A stretch of DNA of 17,000 nucleotides from JACMNW01 sp031413495 (GCA_031413495.1 JANOFE010000077.1:1-17000), one strand, 5' to 3'; counted from the first letter of the stretch, positions 1-7,311 are shown. Program-made: numbers and translations. Notes: generated by a model not told the origin, from the letters alone.

Positions 1-1811
1 GATTTCGACGCGCGTTTGCGCTCGTGCGGGTCCAGATGCCGTTTGCGCATGCGCACGGCCTTTGGCGTGACCTCGACCAATTCATCATCGTCGATATAGG
101 CAATCGCCTGTTCCAGCGACAGTTTCACCGGTGTGGTCAGGCGCACCGCTTCATCTGTGCCGGAGGCCCGCACGTTTGTCAGCTGTTTGCCCTTCAATGG
201 GTTAATTTCAAGATCATTGTCGCGGTTATGTTCACCAATGATCATGCCAGTATAAACCGGCTCCTGAACCCCGATGAAGAAGTGCCCGCGATCTTCCAGC
301 TTCCACATGGCGTAGGCCACCGAAATGCCGCTTTCCATGGAAATCAGAACGCCCGCACGGCGGCCCTCAATCGGGCCCTTGTGCGGGGCCCATTCGTGGA
401 ACACCCGGTTCAACACGCCGGTGCCGCGCGTGTCGGTCATGAACTGGCCATGATAGCCGATCAACCCACGCGATGGCACATGGGCGATAATGCGGGTTTT
501 GCCCACACCAGCCGGTTTCATTTCAATCAGATCGCCCTTGCGCGGTCCGGTGATCTTTTCGATCACAGCGCCGGTATAGTCATCATCGACGTCAATCGTG
601 ACTTCTTCAATCGGTTCATGGCGCACGCCATCGATGGTTTGGAACAGCACGCGTGGGCGCGAGATGGACAGCTCAAACCCTTCACGGCGCATGTTTTCGA
701 TTAACACGCCCATCTGCAATTCGCCGCGACCCGCCACTTCAAACGCGTCACCGCCGGGGGTGTCGGTGACCTTGATCGCTACGTTGATCTCGGCCTCTTT
801 CATCAGCCGTTCGCGAATGACGCGGGATTGCACCTTGGTGCCATCTTTGCCAGCCAAGGGGCTATCGTTGATCCCGAAGGTCACCGAAATGGTAGGCGGA
901 TCAATTGGTTGCGCGGGCAACGCGGTTTCCAATTCTAACGCGCACAGGGTATCGGCAACGGTCGCCTTCGACATGCCGGCAAGGGTGATGATATCGCCAG
1001 CCTCGCCCACTTCGATGGGGGCTTGGCTAAGGCCGCGGAAGGCCAACACTTTGGAGACACGGAATTGTTCCAGCTTTGTGCCATCACGCGACAGGGCTTT
1101 GATGGTTTCCCCCGCTTTGATGGTGCCCGCTTCAACACGCCCGGTCAGAATGCGGCCGATAAACGGGTCGGCGGACAGGGTGGTTGCCAGCATCTGAAAC
1201 GGCTCATCTCGCCGCGAAAGTTGTGCGGGCTGCGGCACGTGTTTGAGCACCAGATCATAGAGCGCGGACAGGTCTTTGCGCGGGCCATCCAGTGCTTCGT
1301 CCGCCCAACCGGCGCGGCCTGATGCATAAAGCACCGGGAAATCTAGCTGATTATCATCTGCGCCAAGGTTGGCGAACAGATCGAACACTTCGTTCAATGC
1401 GCGGTCGGGTTCCGCATCGGGCTTGTCGACCTTGTTCAGCACCACAATCGGGCGCAGGCCCAAAGCCAAGGCTTTCGAGGTCACGAATTTGGTTTGCGGC
1501 ATCGGGCCTTCGGCGGCGTCCACCAGCAAAACCACACCGTCCACCATCGACAAAATACGCTCCACCTCGCCGCCGAAATCGGCGTGGCCGGGGGTGTCGA
1601 CTATGTTGATGCGACGGCCATCCCATTCCAGCGAGGTACATTTCGCCAGAATTGTGATGCCGCGTTCGCGTTCAATATCGTTGCTGTCCATCGCCCGTTC
1701 GGCCACGGCTTGGTTGTCGCGGAACGCACCCGACTGTTTTAGCAATTCGTCCACAAGGGTGGTCTTGCCATGGTCAACGTGCGCGATGATGGCGATATTT
1801 CGAAGCTCCAT
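1..1811 (-). CDS. typA: GTP-binding ribosome-associated GTPase TypA/BipA (3' end just outside window)
   Basis: This is a translational GTPase of the EF-G family that binds the ribosome and supports 50S assembly and growth under stress. Translation of the minus strand begins MELRNIAIIAHVDHGKTTL. The G motifs are in order: P-loop HVDHGKTT (about residues 11-18), the RGIT switch region (about 50-53), DTPGH (72-76) and NKVD (126-129). Domain II, the EF-G-like domains and the TypA C-terminal domain follow, and the visible end reads HLDPHERKRASK. About 603 codons are present against a usual family length near 605, so only the last few residues and the stop are missing. The start at 1811 gives the standard TypA N-terminus. 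Several plus-strand open frames over this region are antisense shadows. Family assignment is secure; the physiological role is from family knowledge. Confidence 0.97.
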   Translation of the reverse strand, partial: MELRNIAIIAHVDHGKTTLVDELLKQSGAFRDNQAVAERAMDSNDIERERGITILAKCTSLEWDGRRINIVDTPGHADFGGEVERILSMVDGVVLLVDAAEGPMPQTKFVTSKALALGLRPIVVLNKVDKPDAEPDRALNEVFDLFANLGADDNQLDFPVLYASGRAGWADEALDGPRKDLSALYDLVLKHVPQPAQLSRRDEPFQMLATTLSADPFIGRILTGRVEAGTIKAGETIKALSRDGTKLEQFRVSKVLAFRGLSQAPIEVGEAGDIITLAGMSKATVADTLCALELETALPAQPIDPPTISVTFGINDSPLAGKDGTKVQSRVIRERLMKEAEINVAIKVTDTPGGDAFEVAGRGELQMGVLIENMRREGFELSISRPRVLFQTIDGVRHEPIEEVTIDVDDDYTGAVIEKITGPRKGDLIEMKPAGVGKTRIIAHVPSRGLIGYHGQFMTDTRGTGVLNRVFHEWAPHKGPIEGRRAGVLISMESGISVAYAMWKLEDRGHFFIGVQEPVYTGMIIGEHNRDNDLEINPLKGKQLTNVRASGTDEAVRLTTPVKLSLEQAIAYIDDDELVEVTPKAVRMRKRHLDPHERKRASK

Positions 1812-1893
1812 CGGGAGGGGTCTCTTTCGGATCATTAGGGTTGGGCGGGCCATATAGGGTTTCCCCCAGAAAGGCCAGAGGGTTGCCGCGCCC

Positions 1894-2775
1894 TTACTCG
1901 ACCGAGCGGCGACCAATGATCAGCCGCGCCGGAAGCATGGCGATTGTGGCGGCGCGCGTCGTAAATCCAGCCTGCGCCAACGCGCTGCGGGCTTCCTCGA
2001 TTGTCCATATCCGCCCGCCGAACCTGGTTACCCGCAGATTCAGGAGGGCCTGTGATAGCGGGTCGGCCGGGGCCTCGAAAATACCGAAAGCCAGCCAGCC
2101 ACCGGGCTCCAATGCTGTGAACAACTTTGGCAGGGCAGTGCGGATCACTTCTTGCGGCATAAAAGGGGCGGCAAGGAAGGCCATTGCATAACTGTCGCTT
2201 TCGGAAAGCTCTGTCACGTCTTGACGTAGCAGCGAAACTCGCGCGTCCAGACCGCTGGCGGCGACATTCCTTGCCGCAATGGCAAGAGCAGGGTCGAAAA
2301 GGTCGATGCCGGTAACATGCAGGCTGGGCCACCTGCGCGCGGCGTCGATGGCGATCCAGCCAACCCCCGTGCCTGCGTCCAAAAACCTTGCCGGTTGCGA
2401 CAGCCGATCGGCAAGCGCCGGTTCTTCTTCGGCAAGCACCGCCAGACCGCGCACGATAGAGCGCGACACCTGACCGATATTCTCGAGAATGACCGGATCA
2501 TCGAAAGACCAGCCCGCAGCCCGGCTGGGACTTTCGACAAGATCGATAGCTTGATGCAGGAAAGACCGCAGAAAACCATGGATCATTCGTGCTTCATCCG
2601 GCGAAAGATCTGTAAATGCACTGGCGTCAAGTTCTGCAACAACGGCAGCAGCGGCCTGATCTACTTCTTGCGACATAGGTGCCGCATTAGCACCTAGCTG
2701 GGCCGCCAGCGCCGCGGCGGCCTCAATCCGCGAAACTAGATTGGCTGCGACTTTCATTGCTGGCTGAAATGGCAT
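1894..2775 (-). CDS. class I SAM-dependent methyltransferase, specificity unknown
   Basis: The protein is 293 residues from the chosen ATG. Residues 1-120 are an alanine-rich helical N-terminal part with no motif I recognise. Residues about 130-290 form a Rossmann-type methyltransferase domain: motif I FLDAGTGVGW (131-140), the acidic end of strand 2 at ID (157-158), RQDVTEL (about 184-190) as the next SAM-pocket segment, and a later LEPGGWLAFG strand. The layout (helical N-terminal domain plus class I domain) resembles small-molecule methyltransferases rather than RNA-modifying ones, but the substrate cannot be told. The start at 2775 is preferred to an in-frame GTG 12 bases upstream, because that GTG lies inside the Shine-Dalgarno sequence. 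The gene begins about 50 bases after the icd stop on the same strand and may be cotranscribed with icd. It is not part of a recognisable pathway here. Confidence 0.85.
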   Translation of the reverse strand: MPFQPAMKVAANLVSRIEAAAALAAQLGANAAPMSQEVDQAAAAVVAELDASAFTDLSPDEARMIHGFLRSFLHQAIDLVESPSRAAGWSFDDPVILENIGQVSRSIVRGLAVLAEEEPALADRLSQPARFLDAGTGVGWIAIDAARRWPSLHVTGIDLFDPALAIAARNVAASGLDARVSLLRQDVTELSESDSYAMAFLAAPFMPQEVIRTALPKLFTALEPGGWLAFGIFEAPADPLSQALLNLRVTRFGGRIWTIEEARSALAQAGFTTRAATIAMLPARLIIGRRSVE

Positions 2776-2780
2776 TTCCA

Positions 2781-2785
2781 CCTCC
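2781..2785 (-). promoter_or_regulatory. Shine-Dalgarno site that fixes the methyltransferase start
   Basis: On the minus strand the sequence reads GGAGG followed by five bases and ATG at 2775, an almost ideal ribosome binding site. A longer open frame would start at a GTG (2787) that overlaps this site, so the extra four residues (MEVE) are very probably not translated. Confidence 0.8.
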
Positions 2786-2824
2786 ACAATCAGCCGCTAA
2801 TCATAGCAGAATCAGCTTAGAATG

Positions 2825-4039
2825 TCAGCCCCCCAACGCTTTGTTCAGGTATTCATCGACCTTTTCCAGATAGCCGATCGTGGTCAGCCATTTCTGATCG
2901 GGGCCAACAAGCAACGCCAGATCCTTGGTCATATGGCCGTCTTCCACGGTATCAACCGTTACCTTTTCCAGCGTTTCGGCAAAGCGCATCAGGGCTGCGT
3001 TATCATCCAGCTTGGCGCGGTGCTTTAACCCGCCGGTCCAAGCATAGATCGAGGCCACCGAATTGGTCGAGGTTTCCTTGCCCTTCTGGTGCTGGCGGAA
3101 GTGGCGGGTCACTGTGCCGTGCGCTGCTTCAGCCTCGACTATTTTGCCATCGGGGGTCATCAGAACGGATGTCATCATGCCAAGCGACCCAAAGCCTTGA
3201 GCCACCAGATCAGACTGCACATCGCCGTCATAGTTCTTGCAGGCCCAGACATAACCGCCTGACCATTTCATCGAAGACGCCACCATATCGTCAATCAGGC
3301 GGTGTTCGTAGACAATGCCTTTGGCCTTGAAGGCTTCGGCAAATTCGGCCTCGTAAATTTGTTGGAACAGGTCTTTGAAGCGGCCATCATAGGCTTTCAG
3401 GATGGTGTTTTTGGTGGAAAGGTACACAGGCCAGCCAAGGTTCAAGCCATAGTTCAATGATGCGCGCGCAAAATCCATGATGCTGTCATCAAGGTTATAC
3501 ATGCCCATATAAACGCCCGACGATGGCGCATCATACACTTCGCGCTCTATCACCGTGCCGTCGTTGCCGACGAATTTCATCGACAGCTTGCCAGCCCCGG
3601 GAAACCGGAAATCGGTGGCGCGGTACTGATCGCCAAAGGCATGACGGCCCACGACGATAGGTTGGGTCCAGCCCGGAACAAGGCGTGGCACATTCTTGCA
3701 AATGATCGGCTGGCGGAAAATCACGCCGCCAAGGATGTTTCGGATGGTGCCGTTGGGCGACTTCCACATCTGTTTCAGGCCGAATTCTTCAACCCGCGCC
3801 TCGTCTGGCGTGATGGTCGCGCATTTCACGCCGACGCCATATTTCTGGATGGCAAGGGCGCTATCAATCGTGACCTGATCATTGGTGCGGTCGCGTTCTT
3901 CAATCCCCAGATCGTAATACTTCAGATCAATATCGAGGTAAGGCAAGATCAGCTTTTGCTTGATAAAATCCCAGATGATCCGGGTCATCTCGTCCCCATC
4001 GAGTTCGACTACGGGATTGGCGACTTTGATCTTGGTCAT
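2825..4039 (-). CDS. icd: NADP-dependent isocitrate dehydrogenase
   Basis: This TCA-cycle enzyme oxidatively decarboxylates isocitrate to 2-oxoglutarate and yields NADPH in the cytosol. The 404-residue protein begins MTKIKVANPVVELDGDEMTR and is of the short homodimeric, eukaryote-like subfamily, not the E. coli type. Isocitrate-binding residues sit in KSPNGTIRN (93-101). The metal-binding signature NYDGDVQSD (269-277) is followed by GFGSLGMM. D251 is the other metal ligand candidate, and the NADP-binding part AAHGTVTRH lies at 306-313. All key residues appear intact. The ATG at 4039 has an AAAGGG-like ribosome site upstream. About 97 bases of non-coding sequence separate it from the HD-domain gene upstream, in which I see no convincing promoter. 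The 404-residue form is usual in Rhodobacterales. Confidence 0.97.
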   Translation of the reverse strand: MTKIKVANPVVELDGDEMTRIIWDFIKQKLILPYLDIDLKYYDLGIEERDRTNDQVTIDSALAIQKYGVGVKCATITPDEARVEEFGLKQMWKSPNGTIRNILGGVIFRQPIICKNVPRLVPGWTQPIVVGRHAFGDQYRATDFRFPGAGKLSMKFVGNDGTVIEREVYDAPSSGVYMGMYNLDDSIMDFARASLNYGLNLGWPVYLSTKNTILKAYDGRFKDLFQQIYEAEFAEAFKAKGIVYEHRLIDDMVASSMKWSGGYVWACKNYDGDVQSDLVAQGFGSLGMMTSVLMTPDGKIVEAEAAHGTVTRHFRQHQKGKETSTNSVASIYAWTGGLKHRAKLDDNAALMRFAETLEKVTVDTVEDGHMTKDLALLVGPDQKWLTTIGYLEKVDEYLNKALGG

Positions 4040-4136
4040 GTCTGGCCCTTTGGGTTGGATTCGGTTGTGACGCGTTTAGCGGAAAACAGGGGAGAGGGGA
4101 AGTCAGTATGCAGATGTATACCGATTAATTGGGGCG

Positions 4137-4736
4137 CTATTGCGAGAAAAATAAGCGGGTTTTGCCCTGTATCCACTCCCACAACCTCGGCGCGCCTTTT
4201 GCGATCTTGACCCCAACCCGCGCCTCTAATTGCTCGGCGGTGACGTTGTATTCTAGCCAAGTGCCACCGCCGGACGCCAGATTGTGCATCACGGGCTGAA
4301 CCCGGTCCAATGATTTGGCAAAAATGGCGTCTGGCGTGATCGCCGCCTCAAATTCATCCCAAAGCGCGCGCAAACCATCGCGCAAATCGGGCGGCAGAAG
4401 CCCGAATATCCGGTCGGCGGCTTTCGCCTCGGCCATGGCCGTCTCAACCGACCCATGCGCCGCGCCATCTGCGGAATGGATAGGCACATCGCCCACATCA
4501 ATTTCCACCAGATCATGCAGGATCAGCATTTTGATGACGCGATCTATAGAAACTTCTGGCCCCGCCTGATCGGCCAAAACCAACGCATACAGTGCCAAAT
4601 GCCAGGAATGTTCACCCGAATTTTCGCGCCGTGACCCATCACACAGCGTTGTTGCGCGCAAAACCTGCTTTAGTTTGTCCGCCTCATTCAGAAAGGCAAA
4701 TTGCTGGTCCAGCCGGTCTGGCAACGGCGCGGTCAA
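4137..4736 (-). CDS. HD-domain metal-dependent hydrolase (YfbR/HDDC2-like)
   Basis: A 199-residue HD-superfamily protein. The metal-binding residues can be read in order: EHSWH (H43, within 42-46), the HD pair in LILHDLVEIDVGD (H74-D75, with acidic residues following) and a distal aspartate in KSLDRVQPV (D144). This spacing and the LVEIDVGD segment are typical of YfbR/HDDC2-type proteins, some of which are 5'-deoxynucleotidases; the substrate here is inferred only by family. The only plausible start is TTG at 4736, which overlaps the TGA of the preceding gene, so translation is probably coupled. It is the last gene of a three-gene unit with the small protein and the alpha/beta hydrolase. Cytosolic, with no signal peptide or membrane segment. 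Confidence 0.88.
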   Translation of the reverse strand: MTAPLPDRLDQQFAFLNEADKLKQVLRATTLCDGSRRENSGEHSWHLALYALVLADQAGPEVSIDRVIKMLILHDLVEIDVGDVPIHSADGAAHGSVETAMAEAKAADRIFGLLPPDLRDGLRALWDEFEAAITPDAIFAKSLDRVQPVMHNLASGGGTWLEYNVTAEQLEARVGVKIAKGAPRLWEWIQGKTRLFFSQ

Positions 4737-4996
4737 TGCCCGCCGCTGCTTTCCAGATGCACTTTGGGGCCGGTTTTGCCCTCTCGCTTGGCTTTCAGCG
4801 CCGCTTCCACAAAGGCACGACCCCGTTGTTCGGCGCGGCGCACGCGGTAGGCGGTCAGGAACGCTTCTTGCATGGTTGGGGACGCGTCCAGCAACACTTT
4901 TGATACTTTGTCAAAAAATCGCTCGTCGCCCAGTTCTTCCATCGCGGCGATGACGTCGCGCGCCAGCTGGTCGCCCATATCTTCAAGAACGCTCAC
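4733..4996 (-). CDS. small conserved-looking protein of unknown function
   Basis: This 87-residue protein starts with GTG at 4996, which overlaps the TGA of the hydrolase gene (GTGA), and its own stop overlaps the start of the HD-domain gene. The sequence is largely helical and charged, with segments such as LARDVIAAMEELGDERFF near residues 11-28 and a basic stretch AYRVRRAEQRGR near 49-60. I recognise no family. There are no cysteines, signal peptide or membrane segment. The tight overlaps on both sides are the best evidence that it is real. It may be a small helical partner of one of its neighbours, but that is inference. Confidence 0.78.
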   Translation of the reverse strand: MSVLEDMGDQLARDVIAAMEELGDERFFDKVSKVLLDASPTMQEAFLTAYRVRRAEQRGRAFVEAALKAKREGKTGPKVHLESSGGH

Positions 4997-5652
4997 CGCG
5001 AAGCCTCGCCCAGCCGCCGTTTCACATAGTCTGACACCGTGCCAATCATCGGGATCATATGCGCTTCTTCATCTTTGAAGAAGTGATCGGCCCCCTCAAT
5101 CAGGGTATGCGTGATGGTGATACCTTTTTGTTCGTGCAGTTTGTTCACGAGGCTTACAGTATCTTTTGGCGGCGCCACCTTATCCGCCGTGCCATTGATG
5201 ATCAGGCCGGACGACGGGCAGGGGGCAAGGAAACTGAAATCATACATGTTGGCGGGGGGGGACACCGAAATAAACCCGGTAATCTCTGGCCGCCGCATCA
5301 GCAATTGCATGCCGATCCACGCGCCGAATGAGAACCCGGCAACCCAGCAGTGTTTGGCATTCGGGTTCATCGATTGCAGATAATCCAGCGCCGATGCTGC
5401 GTCGCTTAGCTCGCCGATGCCCAGATCATATTCACCCTGACTGCGCCCGACGCCGCGAAAGTTGAACCGCAGCACGGTGAAACCCAGCTTATAAAAGGCG
5501 TAATGCAGGTTATAGACGACTTTGTTGTTCATCGTGCCGCCAAATTGCGGATGCGGGTGCAACACGATGGCAATCGGCGCGTCGCGGTCTTTTTGTGGAT
5601 GGTAGCGGCCTTCCAAACGGCCTTCGGGGCCTGCGAATATCACTTCGGGCAT
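4993..5652 (-). CDS. alpha/beta hydrolase (COG2945-like)
   Basis: A 219-residue alpha/beta-hydrolase. The nucleophile elbow GFSFG is at 106-110 (S108), the acid is probably D157 in NGTADKV and the catalytic histidine H190 in EGADHFF. The oxyanion region is LHPHPQFGGTMNN (31-43), and RFNFRGVGRSQG (62-73) follows. These features match small cytosolic hydrolases of the COG2945 type; the natural ester or amide substrate is unknown. The ATG at 5652 has an AAAGAGA ribosome site nine or so bases upstream. A TTG 51 bases further upstream in frame lies within the regulatory region and is not needed. The gene is transcribed divergently from iscR, so the Irr-type operator at 5704-5720 could influence it as well. 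First gene of the unit with the small protein and the HD hydrolase. Confidence 0.9.
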   Translation of the reverse strand: MPEVIFAGPEGRLEGRYHPQKDRDAPIAIVLHPHPQFGGTMNNKVVYNLHYAFYKLGFTVLRFNFRGVGRSQGEYDLGIGELSDAASALDYLQSMNPNAKHCWVAGFSFGAWIGMQLLMRRPEITGFISVSPPANMYDFSFLAPCPSSGLIINGTADKVAPPKDTVSLVNKLHEQKGITITHTLIEGADHFFKDEEAHMIPMIGTVSDYVKRRLGEASR

Positions 5653-5682
5653 AGTCGCCGATCTCTTTCTTTGGAGCGATTG

Positions 5683-5703
5683 TTGACAGTTTCGCTCAGT
5701 CAA
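5683..5703. promoter_or_regulatory. inverted repeat TTGAC-N11-GTCAA, candidate operator
   Basis: Two perfect five-base arms (5683-5687 and 5699-5703) are centred 16 bases apart and cover the -35 element and part of the spacer. The arms resemble the halves of the E. coli type 1 IscR site (YYGACT...AGTCRR), but the spacer is 11 rather than 7 bases. It could be the target of the atypical IscR encoded just downstream; this is a guess from position and arm sequence. Confidence 0.4.
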
Positions 5704-5711
5704 TCTAGAAC
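5683..5711 (+). promoter_or_regulatory. probable sigma-70-type promoter of the iscR-suf operon
   Basis: A perfect TTGACA (5683-5688) is followed after a 17-base spacer by TAGAAC (5706-5711), four of six matches to the -10 consensus. Transcription would begin near 5718 and give a leader of about 80 bases. The -10 lies inside the Irr-type palindrome and the -35 inside an inverted repeat, which fits a repressed promoter. Inferred from sequence only. Confidence 0.55.
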
Positions 5712-5720
5712 CATTCTAAA
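5704..5720. promoter_or_regulatory. Irr-type iron control element (ICE box)
   Basis: TCTAGAA-CCA-TTCTAAA is a 17-base near-palindrome with seven-base arms and one mismatch. It matches the known ICE consensus TTTAGAAnnnTTCTAAA bound by Irr, the haem/iron-responsive Fur-family regulator of alphaproteobacteria. It overlaps the -10 of the inferred iscR promoter, where binding would block RNA polymerase. Irr boxes in front of suf operons have been described in this bacterial group, which supports the assignment. It also lies about 52 bases upstream of the divergent hydrolase gene. Confidence 0.75.
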
Positions 5721-5756
5721 GGCCGCAAACGCAGCCTCGGTGTCGGTCTGAGTTAA

Positions 5757-5773
5757 GCGGCCCTTCGGGTCGC
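5757..5773 (+). other. hairpin in the iscR leader
   Basis: The transcript segment has a seven-pair stem, GCGGCCC against GGGUCGC with one G-U pair, closed by a UUC triloop. It ends 26 bases before the iscR ATG and just before the AAGG ribosome site (5789-5792). No U-run follows, so it is not a classical terminator. A role in mRNA stability or translation is possible but unproven. Confidence 0.4.
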
Positions 5774-5799
5774 GTCAATCCATTTGGCAAGGTGGCGTC

Positions 5800-6261
5800 A
5801 TGAAACTATCGACCAAAGGCCGCTATGCGATGGTGGCACTTGCCGATCTGGCGAATGCCAAGACCGATGACATGGTGTCATTGGCCGCCATTTCCAAGCG
5901 GCAGGATATATCCTTGCCCTATCTGGAACAATTGTTTGTCAAACTGCGCCGCGCGGGGTTGGTTGATGCCGTGCGTGGCCCCGGCGGCGGCTACCGCCTT
6001 GCCCGCAGCCCCGATACCATTCGCATCAGCGAAGTTCTGCAGGCGGTCGAAGAAACCGTTGATGCCATGCACACCGGGGCAGGGGCATCGGGCGGCGTGT
6101 CTGGCACGCGCGAGCAATCACTGACCAACCGCTTGTGGGAAAGCCTGTCGGCGAACGTCTATGTGTTCCTGCATCAGGTGCGCCTGTCGGACGTGATCAA
6201 AAATGACATGGTGCCATGCCCCGCCGTGCCATCGCTGTTTCGCGTGGTGGATGAGGTTTAG
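5800..6261 (+). CDS. iscR: Rrf2-family regulator IscR, variant lacking the three-cysteine cluster site
   Basis: Transcriptional regulator of Fe-S cluster genes, 153 residues, a typical length. The N-terminal winged helix-turn-helix (MKLSTKGRYAMVALADLA, then SLPYLEQLFVKLRRAGLV at 38-55 and RGPGGGYRLAR at 59-69) is the standard Rrf2 pattern. In E. coli IscR three cysteines near 92-104 and H107 hold a 2Fe-2S cluster; here that loop (about 91-105) is HTGAGASGGVSGTRE with no cysteine. The only cysteine is C140, near the C-terminus in VPCPAVPS. R. sphaeroides IscR is reported to be a one-cysteine type of this kind, so this is a lineage feature rather than decay. The AAGG site seven bases before the ATG supports the start. 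First gene of the suf operon and presumably autoregulatory. Confidence 0.94.
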   Translation: MKLSTKGRYAMVALADLANAKTDDMVSLAAISKRQDISLPYLEQLFVKLRRAGLVDAVRGPGGGYRLARSPDTIRISEVLQAVEETVDAMHTGAGASGGVSGTREQSLTNRLWESLSANVYVFLHQVRLSDVIKNDMVPCPAVPSLFRVVDEV

Positions 6262-6264
6262 CCG

Positions 6265-7311
6265 ATGCCCCGCACCTATCTTGACTGGAATGCCACCACG
6301 CCCTTGCGGGCGGAAGCGCGCGTGGCCATGACCCAAGCGATGGACATTGTGGGCAACCCTTCGTCCGTGCATGCTGAAGGACGGGCCGCGAAAGCCCTTG
6401 TTGAGCGCGCGCGTGCGCAAGTTGCAGCCGCTTTGGGGGCCGAGGGCGCGGATATTGTGTTTACCTCCAGCGCCACAGAATCCGCAGCTCTTGCCTGTGC
6501 GGGGCGCGGTCTGCGCTGTGCGCCAGTGGAACATGACGCAGTGGCAAGCTGGTGCCAAACAAATTTGGCGGTTGATCATTTGGGGGCTGTCACCTTCACA
6601 GCCCCGGAACAAACCGCGCTGCAACTTGCCAATTCTGAAACCGGGGTGTTGCAAGTCTTGCCGCAGGGCCTTGCTGTATCTGACCTGACGCAGGCTTTCG
6701 GCAAAGTACCGATGGCCTTCAACTGGCTTGGCGTTGATATGGGGTTGGTATCGGCGCACAAACTGGGTGGGCCAAAAGGCATCGGCGCGCTGGTCATCCG
6801 TCGGGGCCTTGATGTGACGCCGCAAATGCGCGGCGGCGGTCAGGAAATGGGCCGCAGGGCCGGCACCGAAAACCTGATCGGTATCGCGGGTTTTGGCGCT
6901 GCGGCAGAGGCCGCGTCGCGCGATCTGGCGAATGGCGTCTGGGACGAAGTGGCGCAACTTAGAAATATTCTAGAAACCGCATTGTCGAGCGGCACAAACG
7001 GGACTATTTCTGTAGGCAAGGATGGACCAAGATTGCCCAATACCCTGTGTCTGATTGCCCCCGGCTGGAAGGGTGAAACGCAGGTGATGGCGATGGATCT
7101 GGCCGGATTTGCGGTATCAGCCGGGTCTGCCTGTTCATCCGGCAAAGTGAGGTCAAGCCGGGTTTTGCAGGCGATGGGGTTTGACGGCGAATTGGCGGCG
7201 CAGGCGATCCGCATCTCGATCGGCCCCGGCGTGGCAGAAGATGCGATTTTGCGGTTTGCCGATACGTGGCTTGCTCTTTACGCCAAGGCGTTGGCACGCA
7301 AAGCAGGATAG
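6265..7311 (+). CDS. NifS/IscS-like cysteine desulfurase (class V aminotransferase fold), compact form
   Basis: A PLP enzyme expected to release sulfur from cysteine for cluster assembly. At 348 residues it is shorter than IscS/NifS (about 390-400); the loss seems to lie between TSSATES (68-74) and VEHDAV (88-93). The active-site set is complete: H90, D140 and Q143 (SDLTQA), the PLP lysine K166 in SAHKLGGPKG, and the sulfur-carrying cysteine C290 in SAGSACSSGKVRSSRVL. The loop around C290 is of the group I (IscS/NifS) kind, unlike SufS at the other end of the operon. It starts three bases after the iscR stop and precedes sufB, as in other Rhodobacterales. Whether it serves Suf or another sulfur acceptor (for example tRNA thiolation) cannot be told from the sequence. 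Confidence 0.9.
   Translation: MPRTYLDWNATTPLRAEARVAMTQAMDIVGNPSSVHAEGRAAKALVERARAQVAAALGAEGADIVFTSSATESAALACAGRGLRCAPVEHDAVASWCQTNLAVDHLGAVTFTAPEQTALQLANSETGVLQVLPQGLAVSDLTQAFGKVPMAFNWLGVDMGLVSAHKLGGPKGIGALVIRRGLDVTPQMRGGGQEMGRRAGTENLIGIAGFGAAAEAASRDLANGVWDEVAQLRNILETALSSGTNGTISVGKDGPRLPNTLCLIAPGWKGETQVMAMDLAGFAVSAGSACSSGKVRSSRVLQAMGFDGELAAQAIRISIGPGVAEDAILRFADTWLALYAKALARKAG

Noticed and set aside
24..1857. Several open frames on both strands overlapping typA (for example 24-704 and 1369-1857, plus strand)
   Set aside because: They lie over the TypA gene on other frames, have no recognisable protein content and composition artefacts such as many Arg/His/Pro residues.
1812..1893. Rho-independent terminator between the methyltransferase and typA
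   Set aside because: No stem of useful length followed by a T-run on the relevant strand.
4040..4136. Promoter for icd (TATACA-like or CATACT-like -10 elements)
   Set aside because: No acceptable -35 at proper spacing for either element, so not reported as a feature.
5653..5703. TTG-initiated extension of the alpha/beta hydrolase
   Set aside because: The added residues are not typical of the family, and the ATG at 5652 has a clear ribosome site; the extension would run into the operator region.
6118..6957. 279-codon minus-strand open frame over iscR and the NifS-like gene
   Set aside because: It is antisense to two well-recognised genes and its translation is rich in His, Arg and Gln with no motif; a high-GC shadow.
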